64,000 bases of DNA from Xenophilus azovorans DSM 13620 (GTDB taxonomy: Bacteria; Pseudomonadota; Gammaproteobacteria; Burkholderiales; Burkholderiaceae_C): NCBI RefSeq assembly GCF_000745855.1, contig NZ_JQKD01000024.1, positions 1-64,000 on the forward strand, read 5' to 3'. Both the position numbers and the translations under genes were made by a program. This document shows positions 17,306-25,879 of the stretch, in pieces. How positions within the stretch are numbered: position 1 is the first letter of the stretch; every line of letters starts with the position of its first letter. The notes beneath the pieces are model-generated. The model did not search any database, had not been told where the DNA came from, and saw only the letters and a list, made by a program, of their open reading frames with translations.

Positions 17306-18352
17306 ATGTCCGCACGCCCGACGCCCCAGGATCCGCCCGCCACCGCCCTGCGCGTCGAGCGCAGGCCACTCGCCCAGGTCCGGGCCGAGGCCGCGGCCGG
17401 CCATCCGCCCCCCTTCGCCGCCCTCGCCTACGGCGCCACCGGCCACGAACCCTGGATGACCGGCGTGGCCGCCCACGTGCTGCTGGCCGGCGAGACGCAG
17501 GCCGACGTGTGGCGTGCCGGCGCGGCCGTGCAGTCCGGCACCACGGGCGTGGTGCGCTGGCGCACCGACGGCCAGTGGCTGCTGGGTGTGGTCGACCTGA
17601 GCGCCGCCGACGAGGCAGGCGGCCTGGAGCCGCTGGCGCGCCGGGCCTATGCCAACGTGTTCCAGACCCTGGCGCAGGCCGGCTGCCCGCACCTGCTGCG
17701 CCTGTGGAACTACCTGCCGCGCATCAACGCCGAGGGTCACGGGCTGGAGCGCTACCGCGAGTTCAACGCCGGCCGCCAGCAGGCTTTCCTCGACGCCGGC
17801 TACGCCGCCTTCGACGGCGCGCCGGCCGCCTGCGCCCTGGGCATCCGCGATGGCGGCCTGTGCGTACGCTTCCTGGCCGGCCGGGCGCCGCCGGTGCCGG
17901 TGGAGAACCCGCGCCAGGTGTCGGCCTACCGCTATCCCGAGCGCTACGGCCCGCGCGCACCGACCTTCTCGCGCGCCGCGCTGGCGCAGCTCGGCGGCGG
18001 CGAGGTGGCGCTGTTCGTCTCCGGCACGGCCAGCATCGTCGGTCACGAGACGGTGCACCACGGCGACGTGCCGGCGCAGCTGGCCGAGACCCTGGTGAAC
18101 CTGCGCACCGTCGTCGGCGAGGCGAACCGCCGCACCACCGCCCGCTTCGCGCTGGAAGACACCGAGCCGGTCGTCTACGTGCGCCATCCGGCGGATGCCG
18201 GGGACATCCGCCGCCGGCTGGCCGAGGCGCTGGGCGCCGAATCGCGCTTCATGCGCCAGGCGGTGTTCCTGGAGGCCGACATCTGCCGCGCCGACCTGCT
18301 GCTGGAGATCGAGACCCACGCCACGGCCCCGGGACGCCTCGATCCGACATGA
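17306..18352 (+). CDS. chorismatase of the FkbO/Hyg5/XanB2 type
   Basis: 348 residues. The segment LLRLWNYLPRINAEGHGLERYREFNAGRQQAF is the hallmark of chorismate-transforming FkbO/Hyg5/XanB2 enzymes, followed by AACALG and the C-terminal SGTASIVGHETVHHGD active-site region. XanB2-type enzymes release 3- and 4-hydroxybenzoate from chorismate, and one of these primes the xanthomonadin-type aryl polyene. Product specificity cannot be read from the sequence with certainty. It is the first of three overlapping plus-strand genes that face the aryl-polyene operon. A GATAAT box at 17238-17243 may be its -10 element. Confidence 0.85.
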   Translation: MSARPTPQDPPATALRVERRPLAQVRAEAAAGHPPPFAALAYGATGHEPWMTGVAAHVLLAGETQADVWRAGAAVQSGTTGVVRWRTDGQWLLGVVDLSAADEAGGLEPLARRAYANVFQTLAQAGCPHLLRLWNYLPRINAEGHGLERYREFNAGRQQAFLDAGYAAFDGAPAACALGIRDGGLCVRFLAGRAPPVPVENPRQVSAYRYPERYGPRAPTFSRAALAQLGGGEVALFVSGTASIVGHETVHHGDVPAQLAETLVNLRTVVGEANRRTTARFALEDTEPVVYVRHPADAGDIRRRLAEALGAESRFMRQAVFLEADICRADLLLEIETHATAPGRLDPT

Positions 18353-19152
18353 TGCGCGCCTACCGCCTGGCCAAGGCCGTCCTCCTCGCGCCGGTGCTCT
18401 ACGTGCTGCTGCTCGGCCTGGGCCTGATGTCGCTGGCCTGGAACCTGGTGGCCATGCTGCTGTACCCGCTGCTGCCGCCCGCGCCGGGGCGCACGGTGGG
18501 CCGTGCCGGCATCGCCTACGGCTACCGCCTGTTCTGGGCCGTCGCCAGCGCGGTGGGCATGATGCGCATCGACGCCCGCTGCCTGCGCGCGCTGAAGGAC
18601 GAGCCGGGCCTGGTCATCGTCGCCAACCACCCGACCATGCTCGATGCGCTGCTGCTGGTGGCGCACCTGCCGCGCAGCGCCTGCATCATGAAGGCCTCGC
18701 TGATGAGGAACGTCTTCCTCGGGGCCGGCGCGCGGCTGGCGCGCTACATCCGCAACGACTCGGCGCGCACCATGGTCCGGCTGGCCGTGGACGACCTGCG
18801 CAGCGGCGGGCAGCTCGTGGTCTTCCCCGAGGGCACGCGCACCGAGGGCGGCACGCTCAACCCCTTCCGTCCCGGCGTCACGCTGATCGCCCGGCGGGCC
18901 GCGGCGCCCATCCAGACCGTCTTCATCGACACCGATTCGCCCTACCTCGGCAAGGGCTGGCCGATCTGGCGCGTGCCGCCGCTGCCCATCGTCTTCCGCA
19001 TGCGGCTGGGCGAGCGCTTCATGCCCACGGAAGGCAGCGACGCCATGCTGACGAAAATCGAGAACTACTACAGACACCACATGGAGGCGGCGCCCCGAGG
19101 AACAGCGCCGGAGGCATGCCAGAACAACCATCGCGCACCCACCTGGTCCTGA
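18349..19152 (+). CDS. PlsC-type 1-acyl-glycerol-phosphate acyltransferase-like protein
   Basis: 267 residues with one or two N-terminal membrane helices (about 8-45). The acyltransferase boxes are NHPTMLD (HX4D) and FPEGTR, both intact. In aryl-polyene loci such enzymes are thought to attach the polyene acyl chain to a membrane lipid. The ATGATG start overlaps the chorismatase stop, and its own end overlaps the glycosyltransferase by 37 bases, so the three genes are one unit. Confidence 0.88.
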   Translation: MMRAYRLAKAVLLAPVLYVLLLGLGLMSLAWNLVAMLLYPLLPPAPGRTVGRAGIAYGYRLFWAVASAVGMMRIDARCLRALKDEPGLVIVANHPTMLDALLLVAHLPRSACIMKASLMRNVFLGAGARLARYIRNDSARTMVRLAVDDLRSGGQLVVFPEGTRTEGGTLNPFRPGVTLIARRAAAPIQTVFIDTDSPYLGKGWPIWRVPPLPIVFRMRLGERFMPTEGSDAMLTKIENYYRHHMEAAPRGTAPEACQNNHRAPTWS

Positions 19153-19895
19153 TCCCCAGCTACGACACGGGTGAACGCCTCTTCTCGACCGTCGCTGCGG
19201 CCCGCGCGCAGTGGAACCCCGTGTGGGTGGTGATCGACGGCAGCACCGACGGCACCGGCGAACGGCTGGAAGCCCAGGCCGCTGGCGACCCCGGCCTGCG
19301 CGTGTTCCGCCTGCCATTCAACCAGGGCAAGGGTGCAGCGGTGCTGCACGGTCTGCGCGCGGCACGCTCGGCCGGCTTCACCCACGCGCTGACGATGGAC
19401 AGCGACGGCCAGCACCCGGCCGACCTGATCCCCGCCTTCATGCAGGCGTCGCGGCAGCGGCCCGAGACGATGGTGCTCGGCCGGCCGGTCTTCGACGCCA
19501 GCGCGCCGCTGCTGCGCGTGCGCGGACGCAAGGTCTCCAACAGCTGGACGCAGCTGGAAACCCTGTTCGCCGGCATCGGCGATTCGCTCTACGGCTTCCG
19601 CGTCTACCCGGTGGACGGGCTGCTGGCGGTGATGGAGAAGCAGCCCTGGATGCGCCGCTTCGACTTCGACACCGAGGCCGTGGTGCGGCTGGCCTGGCGC
19701 GGCGTCAAGCCGGTGAACATCGACGCGCCGGTCAAGTACCTGAGCGCCGAGGAAGGCGGCGTCTCGCACTTCCGCTACGGCCGCGACAACGCGCTGCTGA
19801 CGTGGATGCACACGCGCCTGATGGTCGGCTTCGTGCTGCGGCTGCCGATGCTGCTGTGGAAGCGCCTGCGCCGGCTGCCGCCCTTCCAGCCCTGA
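19116..19895 (+). CDS. family 2 glycosyltransferase of the aryl-polyene locus
   Basis: 259 residues of the GT-A fold. Nucleotide-sugar binding is seen in VVIDGSTDGTGE (41-47), and the DSD motif at 95-97 should hold the divalent metal. A C-terminal amphipathic or membrane helix (FVLRLPMLLWKRLRRLP) suggests membrane attachment. Similar enzymes occur next to acyltransferases in xanthomonadin-type clusters and probably build the lipid or sugar anchor. It starts 37 bases before the acyltransferase ends and is convergent with the ketoreductase gene, with 9 bases between stops. Confidence 0.87.
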   Translation: MPEQPSRTHLVLIPSYDTGERLFSTVAAARAQWNPVWVVIDGSTDGTGERLEAQAAGDPGLRVFRLPFNQGKGAAVLHGLRAARSAGFTHALTMDSDGQHPADLIPAFMQASRQRPETMVLGRPVFDASAPLLRVRGRKVSNSWTQLETLFAGIGDSLYGFRVYPVDGLLAVMEKQPWMRRFDFDTEAVVRLAWRGVKPVNIDAPVKYLSAEEGGVSHFRYGRDNALLTWMHTRLMVGFVLRLPMLLWKRLRRLPPFQP

Positions 19896-19904
19896 GGCGC
19901 GGCC

Positions 19905-20639
19905 TCAGATCATCCCGCCGTTCACGCTGATCACCTGCCCCGTGATGTAGCCCGCCTCCGGCCCCGCCAGGAAGGCCGCGAGCGCCGCCACCTCCTCCGG
20001 CGTGCCCGCGCGCTGCACCGGCACCATCTGCTTGACCACGGCCGGGTCGAACACCGCATCGGCCATCGGCGAGGCGATGATGCCCGGCGCGATGGCGTTG
20101 ACCGTCACGCCGCGCGAGGCCACCTCCAGCGACAGCGCCTTGGTCGCGCTGTTGAGCGCGCCCTTGGCGGCCGCGTAGTTCACCTGCCCCTTGTTGCCGG
20201 CGATGGCCGCCACCGACGAGATGTTGAGGATGCGCCCCCAGCGCGTGCGCAGCATCGGCAGCAAAAGCGGCTGCGTCACGCGGAAGAAGCCGTTGAGCGA
20301 CACGTCGATGACCTTGTGCCACTGCTCGGGCCGCATGCCGGGCAGCACCGCGTCGTCGTGGATGCCGGCGTTGTTGACCAGCACCTGCACCGGCCCGCCT
20401 TCGAGGATGCGCGCGCAGGCGGCGGCGCAGGCCGCGTCGTCGGTCAGGTCGAACACGTGGCACTCGGCCTGGCCGCCGGCAGCGGCGATGCGCGCGGCCA
20501 GCGCCTCGATGGCCTCGCGCCGGCCGTTGGCATGCAGCAGCACGGTGGCGCCCTCGCGGGCCAGGCGCTCGGCGATGGCCGAGCCCAGGGCGCCGCTGGC
20601 GCCGGTGACGAGGGCGCGCTTGTTCTTCAATGCAGTCAT
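19905..20639 (-). CDS. 3-oxoacyl-ACP reductase (FabG/ApeQ-like)
   Basis: 244 residues, a short-chain dehydrogenase with TGASGALG at 12-19, NNAG near 89-92, Asn116, Ser141/142, Tyr155 and Lys159, a complete catalytic tetrad. It would reduce the 3-keto group in each polyene elongation round using NADPH. It is the last gene of the minus-strand operon, and its ATG overlaps the dehydratase stop (ATGA). The operon context distinguishes it from the fatty-acid FabG. Confidence 0.9.
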   Translation of the reverse strand: MTALKNKRALVTGASGALGSAIAERLAREGATVLLHANGRREAIEALAARIAAAGGQAECHVFDLTDDAACAAACARILEGGPVQVLVNNAGIHDDAVLPGMRPEQWHKVIDVSLNGFFRVTQPLLLPMLRTRWGRILNISSVAAIAGNKGQVNYAAAKGALNSATKALSLEVASRGVTVNAIAPGIIASPMADAVFDPAVVKQMVPVQRAGTPEEVAALAAFLAGPEAGYITGQVISVNGGMI

Positions 20640-21112
20640 GGCGAAGTCGAGGTCGGGTTGTCGGGCAAGGGCGTGTTGAGCACCACCACCACGCGGCCCT
20701 CGGCCACGGGCTGCTGCGCGCCGTCCTCCACGCGGAAGGCGTACATCACCTGGCTGGCGTCGCCCGAGAGGCGCTGCGCATGCAGGTGCAGCGGCGCCGG
20801 CCGGTCGTGCAGGGTCGCGGCGCTGAACTTCACGCTGCGCACGCTGGCGATGTAGCCGGCCGAGGGCTCGCTGCCTTCGGCCGTGAGCAGCCCGCCGTGC
20901 AGCGCCATCGCCTGCGCGGCGAACTCGATGGCCGTCGGCGCCAGCAGGCCGCCGCCGGTGCGCAGCGGGTTGGCCGGGTCGGCGTGGCGCGCGGTGGTGC
21001 AGTGGATGGCCTGCGCGTCCCAGCCTTCCAGCCGGTCGAGCAGGCACATGTCGCCGTGGTGCGGGATGCGCGCGGCGATGCCGGCGCGGTCGAGGGTGGC
21101 AGGTGCGTTCAT
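20636..21112 (-). CDS. hotdog 3-hydroxyacyl-ACP dehydratase (ApeP-like)
   Basis: 158 residues with IPHHGDMCLLDRLEGW at 16-31, the FabA-like opening of ApeP/XanK-type dehydratases with the probable catalytic His at 18 or 19. It would dehydrate 3-hydroxyacyl-ACP to the trans-enoyl product, giving each double bond of the polyene. It is coupled by 4-base overlaps on both sides, to the methyltransferase upstream and the reductase downstream. A second dehydratase domain is fused to the AMP-ligase at 26831. Confidence 0.87.
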   Translation of the reverse strand: MNAPATLDRAGIAARIPHHGDMCLLDRLEGWDAQAIHCTTARHADPANPLRTGGGLLAPTAIEFAAQAMALHGGLLTAEGSEPSAGYIASVRSVKFSAATLHDRPAPLHLHAQRLSGDASQVMYAFRVEDGAQQPVAEGRVVVVLNTPLPDNPTSTSP

Positions 21113-21975
21113 GAGGGTCGTTGTTCGGCGTCGGCCACGAGCAGCACATTGGCGAAGGGCGTGCCCTCGCTCATCGGGATCGGCTGCACCGCGAAGCCCA
21201 GCCGCTGCAGCAGCGCGATCCATTCATCCAGCGTGCGGCCCCAGGTCGGCGAGACCTTGTGGCCGCGGATGCGCGTGACGGTGCGGTCCACCCACTGGCT
21301 GATGGCGAAGCCGCGGCGGCTGGCCGCGTCGCCCACGCGCAGCAGCAGGCGGCCGGGCACGGCGCGCTCGCAAGAAGACGCCGGGCCGCCCCAAGGCTTC
21401 TTGTCCCCCTTGGGGGGCGGGCTGGGCGCAGCCCAGCCTCGGGGGCGGTCGGACGCACCGCGCAGCAGCGCGTCGCGCACGCGGGCCAGCACGCCCTCCT
21501 GCGCGGCATGGTCGACGTAGTGCAGCACGTCGAGGATCACCACCACGTCGCAGGCCGGGAAGACGGCGCTGCACATGTCGCCGCACACCAGCGTCGGCAC
21601 GGGCCGGATGTGGCCCACGGCGCGGCGGGCGCGCTCCACGTCGCGCGGCATCAGCTCGATGCCGGTGTAGACGGGCTCGGCCGGCGTCGGTGCCCAGGCC
21701 ATCGGCCAGGCGCCGTCGCGCTGCATCGCGGCCGCGCTCGCCAGCAGGTTGGCGAACAGGCTCTGGCCGGAGCCGATGTCCAGCATGCGCGGCCGCGCCG
21801 GCCCGATCAGCCCGCGCGAGACGATGCCGCGGAAGGCCGGGTCCCAGCCCAGCTTGCCGCGGGCGAAGTGCCAGCCGAAGTTGCCGGACTGGCGGTACGG
21901 CGCGGTGGCCTGCGCATGCAGGTCGCGCCAGGCGGCGTCGGGCGAGAGGCTCTGGGGTTGGGCGATGGCGTTCAT
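21109..21975 (-). CDS. SAM-dependent methyltransferase with an in-frame R1 repeat
   Basis: 288 residues with the SAM loop MLDIGSGQ (64-71) and the VVVILDVLHYVDH core. In aryl-polyene loci the methyltransferase methylates the aryl head group. Residues about 176-202 (PRGWAAPSPPPKGDKKPWGG and flanks) are encoded by a copy of the dispersed R1 repeat. They interrupt the fold between VRDALLRG and PGRLLLRVGD, where homologues would have a direct link. The frame stays open, so the protein probably tolerates a surface loop there. The start ATG overlaps the deacetylase stop by 4 bases. Confidence 0.85.
   Translation of the reverse strand: MNAIAQPQSLSPDAAWRDLHAQATAPYRQSGNFGWHFARGKLGWDPAFRGIVSRGLIGPARPRMLDIGSGQSLFANLLASAAAMQRDGAWPMAWAPTPAEPVYTGIELMPRDVERARRAVGHIRPVPTLVCGDMCSAVFPACDVVVILDVLHYVDHAAQEGVLARVRDALLRGASDRPRGWAAPSPPPKGDKKPWGGPASSCERAVPGRLLLRVGDAASRRGFAISQWVDRTVTRIRGHKVSPTWGRTLDEWIALLQRLGFAVQPIPMSEGTPFANVLLVADAEQRPS
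21371..21446 (+). repeat. R1 multi-hairpin repeat, copy inside the methyltransferase gene
   Basis: Stem 1 is CAAGAAG (21371-21377) with CTTCTTG (21397-21403), and its loop contains GCCGGGCCGCCCCA. Stem 2 is CCCCC/GGGGG and stem 3 is GGGCTG-GGCG-CAGCCC. The order is the same as at 41754-41829. The copy is antisense to the gene and translated in frame as part of it. Confidence 0.8.
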
Positions 21976-22826
21976 TCGTCGATGGGTTCGCGCAGGGCCT
22001 GGGGCAGCGTGACCGAGCGCAGGCCCTGGCGCTGCAGTTGCGCCAGCAGCGGCGGCAGCACCTCCAGCACCACCGGCCGGCCGGCCGCGGTGCGCGCCGC
22101 ATGGCCGTCGTGCAGCAGCAGGATGTCGCCGGCGGCCAGGCCGTCGGCCAGCCGTGCCAGCACTTTGGCGGCGTCGCGCTCGCGGGTGTCGAAGCCGCGC
22201 CGCGTCCAGCTCACCAGCAGCAGGCCCAGGCGGTGCAGCACGGGCGCGAGGAAGGGGTTGCGGAATCCTGCCGGTGCCCGGAAGCAGGTGGGGCGCTCGC
22301 CGGTCACGGCCGCGATCATGTCCTGCGCGCGGGAGATCTCGGCCGCATAGCCGCGCGGCCCGAGGACGGAAAAGTTGTGCCGGTGCCGCGCCGTGTGGTT
22401 CTGGATGCTGTGGCCGCGCGCCAGGATCTCGCGCGCCAGTGCGGGATGCGCCTGCACCCGCTCGGCGATGCAGAAGAAGGTGGCGCGCTGGCCGGCCGCG
22501 TCGAGCAGGTCCAGCACGGCGGGCGTGACCCCGGGCTCCGGCCCGTCGTCGATGGTCAGCGCGACCTCGCCGCGCGCCGCCGCGGCGGCCGGCAGCCGCG
22601 TCATGTTCTGGCCCAGCCAGCGGCTGCGCGGCGTCAGGCCGATGGCGGTGATGGCCGCATGGTTCACCACCACCGCGCCCAGCGCCCAGGGCCAGGCGCC
22701 GGGCACCGCCACGGCCGCCGCGACCGCGCCGAAGTGCAGCGCGGCGCTGACGCGCAGGAAGGGCGGCGCGCGCCAGGGCGGCGGCGGGGCGGTCGGGGCA
22801 AGGGTGTTCATGGCGGCCGCCCGCAT
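21972..22826 (-). CDS. polysaccharide deacetylase (NodB-domain) protein in the aryl-polyene operon
   Basis: 284 residues. The N-terminal 70 residues hold two hydrophobic segments (FGAVAAAVAVPGAWPWALGAVVV and neighbours). The NodB domain follows with ALTIDDGPEPG (metal Asp pair), the NHTARH His pair, CFRAPAGFRNP and a late LLLHDGH. All metal and catalytic positions appear intact. Such enzymes remove N- or O-acetyl groups from glycans; here it may process the sugar placed by the nearby glycosyltransferase. Two ATGs are possible (22826 or 22811); the first leaves 3 bases after the exporter stop. It overlaps the methyltransferase start. Confidence 0.83.
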   Translation of the reverse strand: MRAAAMNTLAPTAPPPPWRAPPFLRVSAALHFGAVAAAVAVPGAWPWALGAVVVNHAAITAIGLTPRSRWLGQNMTRLPAAAAARGEVALTIDDGPEPGVTPAVLDLLDAAGQRATFFCIAERVQAHPALAREILARGHSIQNHTARHRHNFSVLGPRGYAAEISRAQDMIAAVTGERPTCFRAPAGFRNPFLAPVLHRLGLLLVSWTRRGFDTRERDAAKVLARLADGLAAGDILLLHDGHAARTAAGRPVVLEVLPPLLAQLQRQGLRSVTLPQALREPIDE

Positions 22827-22829
22827 TCT

Positions 22830-25292
22830 CTACGCCCTCGCCCGCGCGAAGGCCGCCGACAGCAGCAGCGCCAGCAGCGCGCCCGGCGCCACCACCTGGC
22901 CGATGGACGAGAGCGAGGGGATCGCGGAGATGGCGATCAGGGTGAAGGACACCACCGTCGTCAGATTGGCCAGCATCAGCGAGGCGAGGGTGTCCTCGTC
23001 GGCGTGGCCGGTCTCGCGCAACTGGTCGAAGAAGAGCGCGTAGTTGGAGCCCACCGCCACCACCAGCAGCAGGCCGACCAGGTGCAGGATCGACAGCGCC
23101 ATGTCCATCGCGGCCATGGCGCCCAGGGTGAGCACCACCGCCGCCGCCAGCGGCAGGCACACGGCGAACAGGCGCCGGCCCGAACGCAGCCACAGGCCCA
23201 GCAGCACGACCACCGCCAGCGCGCCCAGCGCCACCTGCACGAAGGCCTCGTGCAGGTAGCGGCCGTACAGGTCGCCCAGTTCGTCGCCGACGTCGGCCAC
23301 GGTCACGTCGGGCAGGCCTGACAGCGCCGCCGCCACCTTCGCGTGCGCGAACTTCGGGCCGGCATGCAGCGAGATCATCGCGGCCCAGCCGCCGCCCGGG
23401 CGCTCGAACAGCAGCGCGTTGGCGATGGGGCCGAGCGGGCTGGCGGCCACGTCCTTCAATTCCAGCGGCGGCTGCGTGCGCGCCGTCTCGACGGCGGCGA
23501 CGAAAGGCGCCAGGCGTTCGGGCTTGAGAGGCACGTCCGCCAGGGCCTCGGCCAGCCGCGCGCGCAAGGCATCGGCATCGGGCAGCGACGCGAGGCGCCG
23601 CGCCTGGGCCTCGCGGCTGGGCAGGAAGCGGGAGACGGTGTCGTAGCCGGCCAGCGTGCCGTCCTCCAGCAGCGGGTCCAGCCGCTCGCCGGCGGCCTCG
23701 GCGTGGCGCAGCGCCGTCTCGACGTCGGCGCCGTAGGCCACCACCAGCGTCGCACCCTCGCTGGCGCCGATGTCGGCGCGCAGGCGCTCGTCCAGCTGCT
23801 GCGCCGCCTTGGGCACCGGGCTCATGGCGCTGAGCGTGGCGCGCCACAGGTAGCCGCCCTGCCACAGCACCAGCGCAGCCGCCGCCAGGCCCAGGGCCGC
23901 CAGCGGCCAGCGCAGGCGCGGCAGCGTGTGCACGATGGCGCCCGCCGTCTGCGCCATGAAGCGCCGCAGCCCCCGGCCGGTGGCGCCCTGCGGCGCCAGC
24001 ACCGGCAGCACGAAGCGCGTGGCCAGCGCCGCCACGACGAGGCCGGCAATGGAAAACACGCCCAGTTGCGCCAGGCCCGGGAAGCCCGAGAACACCAGCG
24101 CCGCGAACCCGCACACGGAGGTGAGCAGGCCCAGCCGCACCGTCGGCCAGTGCACGTCGCGCCAGCGCCGCCAACCGGGCTCTTGTGCCCCCAGGTCCGG
24201 GCTTTGCCCGGCCCGCCCCCCGAGGGGGGCCGCGCTGCCTGGGGCGGCCCGGCGCAGCGCGTCGCCCGCAGCCTCCTGCGCCATCGCGCGGGCCTGGATC
24301 AGGTAGTAGATGGCGTAGTCCACCGTCTCGCCGATCAGCGTGCTGCCGAAGCCCATCGTCAGCCCGTGCACGTTGCCGAACACGAGGCTGACGGCGGCGG
24401 TGCCGCCGACCACGCCGGTGGCCACCGGCAGCAGCGCCAGCACCAGCGCGCGCAGCGAGGCGAAGGCCAGCAGCAGCAGGCCGCTCATCACGATGGCGCC
24501 GACCACGGCCAGGTGGATCGCCTCGGCCTTGATGCTCTCGCGGCTTTGCACCGAGAACACGGCCGTGCCGCTCATCAGCAGGCGCGGCGCCTGCGCGCCC
24601 TGCCCGCGCGCGGCCGCGGCCGCCTCGCCGAAGGCCCGCTGCACGGCGGCGATGGCCTCGGCCTGCGCGTCGAGGTCGCTGCCGGCCGCATGGGTGCTGG
24701 CCAGCATGACGGCGCGCGGCGCATCGCGCGCCGCCCACACGCCCTCCTCGCTCTTCGGCGCGGTGGCGGGGATCAGCGCCTCGGCGATGCGGGCCGATTC
24801 GCCGGTGGGGTCGCGCTCCAGCAGCGGCTTGAAGGCGTTGCCGGCCGGCGTGCCCAGCAGCGACAGCGTGTCGAGCACGGCGTCGCGCAGGCCCGCGGCG
24901 CTGAAGTGATCGGGCGTGACCGCGGGCGAGAGCTGGTAGCGGTGGTCGAAGACCCAGGTGCCGGCCTCGCGGAAGTCGCTGTGGTCGCCGTTCTGCACCT
25001 GGTCGAACAGGCCGCCGGCGCGCAGCAGCCGGCCCATCTCGCGCGACACCTTCGCGCGGTCGGCCGCGTCGGCGCCGCCCTCGATGCCGATGAACAGGGT
25101 GCGCGAGGCGATGCCGCTTTGCAGCTGCTCGATCAGCAGGCGCTGCTTGGCATCGGGGCTGGCGGGCAGGAAGGCCGACAGGTCGGCGCTGAAGTGCGAG
25201 CGCGCGATGACGCCGATGCCGGCCGCCACCAGCAGCAGCCACAGCACGAGCGCCAGCGCGCCGTGCCGCGGGCGGGCGCCGGCCTGGCTCAC
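22830..25292 (-). CDS. MMPL/RND-type exporter of the aryl-polyene operon, with an in-frame R1 repeat
   Basis: 820 residues, a duplicated RND-like exporter. The N-terminal helix is followed by a large periplasmic domain (about 35-250), a helix bundle (IHLAVVGAIVMSGLLLLAFAS onward), a second periplasmic domain (about 450-660) and a final bundle. Its place beside the LolA-like gene matches ApeN/ApeM pairs that move the polyene lipid to the outer membrane. The start is GTG at 25292, overlapping the LolA-like stop. Residues about 345-370 (APGSAAPLGGRAGQSPDLGA) come from an R1 repeat and fall in the cytoplasmic loop after the first bundle, so the reading frame and topology are kept. Confidence 0.87.
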   Translation of the reverse strand: MSQAGARPRHGALALVLWLLLVAAGIGVIARSHFSADLSAFLPASPDAKQRLLIEQLQSGIASRTLFIGIEGGADAADRAKVSREMGRLLRAGGLFDQVQNGDHSDFREAGTWVFDHRYQLSPAVTPDHFSAAGLRDAVLDTLSLLGTPAGNAFKPLLERDPTGESARIAEALIPATAPKSEEGVWAARDAPRAVMLASTHAAGSDLDAQAEAIAAVQRAFGEAAAAARGQGAQAPRLLMSGTAVFSVQSRESIKAEAIHLAVVGAIVMSGLLLLAFASLRALVLALLPVATGVVGGTAAVSLVFGNVHGLTMGFGSTLIGETVDYAIYYLIQARAMAQEAAGDALRRAAPGSAAPLGGRAGQSPDLGAQEPGWRRWRDVHWPTVRLGLLTSVCGFAALVFSGFPGLAQLGVFSIAGLVVAALATRFVLPVLAPQGATGRGLRRFMAQTAGAIVHTLPRLRWPLAALGLAAAALVLWQGGYLWRATLSAMSPVPKAAQQLDERLRADIGASEGATLVVAYGADVETALRHAEAAGERLDPLLEDGTLAGYDTVSRFLPSREAQARRLASLPDADALRARLAEALADVPLKPERLAPFVAAVETARTQPPLELKDVAASPLGPIANALLFERPGGGWAAMISLHAGPKFAHAKVAAALSGLPDVTVADVGDELGDLYGRYLHEAFVQVALGALAVVVLLGLWLRSGRRLFAVCLPLAAAVVLTLGAMAAMDMALSILHLVGLLLVVAVGSNYALFFDQLRETGHADEDTLASLMLANLTTVVSFTLIAISAIPSLSSIGQVVAPGALLALLLSAAFARARA
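24187..24260 (-). repeat. R1 multi-hairpin repeat, copy inside the exporter gene
   Basis: Reverse orientation relative to the other two copies. On the plus strand stem 1 is GCGCTGC (24232-24238) with GCAGCGC (24254-24260), stem 2 is CCCCCC/GGGGGG, and stem 3 is CCGGGC-TTT-GCCCGG. The stem sequences differ from the other copies while pairing is kept, and the stem-1 loop again carries the GCCGGGCCGCCCCA core in reverse complement. Confidence 0.78.
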
Positions 25293-25879
25293 GGCGTGCC
25301 GCGCCCGGGCACGATGGTCATGACGGAGCGGTCGCCGCCGATGAACTCCATCTCCACGCCCAGCACCTCGCCGCCGCGGCCGCTGATGCGCAGGCTGCGC
25401 ACCTGCGCAGCCAGGGCCGGGTCGATCGGGTCGAGGTCCAGCGCCCAGGCCTTCTCGTCGCCCGAGAGCTTCGTGCGGAAGTAGCGCTGCAGCTGCGGTG
25501 CGTTGCCCATCAGGGTGCCGCGCATGGCCTCGATCATGCCCATCACCTCGGGCATGCTGTCCAGCGTGGTGGTGCGGGTGCGCCCGCCGCGCTGCATCAC
25601 GAGCTGGTTGCCCTCCACCGACATCGAGTCCGGCCGCGGGCTGAGGGTGCGGCGCACCAGCTTGTCGGGCGCCTCGAAGCTGAGCACGCCGGCCGACTGC
25701 AGCGGGCCGTCGACCCCGCGCACGTAGCGCTGCTCGGTGAAGCGCGCCTCGCCTTTCTGCTGCCGGGCCAGCAGCGCCATCAATTCGTCCACGCCGAAGG
25801 CCCAGGCGGGCGCGGTGCAGGCGGCCAGCAGCAGGGCCGCGGCCAGCAGGCGGCGTTCAATCCGGGGAAGCAGTCTCAT
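25289..25879 (-). CDS. LolA-like periplasmic carrier (ApeM-like)
   Basis: 196 residues with a signal peptide (RRLLAAALLLAAC to PAWA). The mature part has FTEQRYVRGVDGPLQSAGVLSFEAPDKLVRRT, the half-barrel opening of LolA-fold proteins in aryl-polyene loci. It should shuttle the polyene lipid across the periplasm together with the adjacent exporter. The ATG at 25879 is preferred because the signal peptide begins there (MRLLPRIERR); an ATG at 25897 adds six residues. It overlaps the acyltransferase end by 23 bases. The Cys in the signal region is not in a clear lipobox. Confidence 0.85.
   Translation of the reverse strand: MRLLPRIERRLLAAALLLAACTAPAWAFGVDELMALLARQQKGEARFTEQRYVRGVDGPLQSAGVLSFEAPDKLVRRTLSPRPDSMSVEGNQLVMQRGGRTRTTTLDSMPEVMGMIEAMRGTLMGNAPQLQRYFRTKLSGDEKAWALDLDPIDPALAAQVRSLRISGRGGEVLGVEMEFIGGDRSVMTIVPGRGTP

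Noticed and set aside
21109-25242. A single minus-strand open frame of 1377 codons across exporter, deacetylase and methyltransferase.
   Set aside because: Only its last part (21109-21975) is the real methyltransferase; the rest is Arg/Ala-rich out-of-frame sequence over genes with clear domains in another frame.
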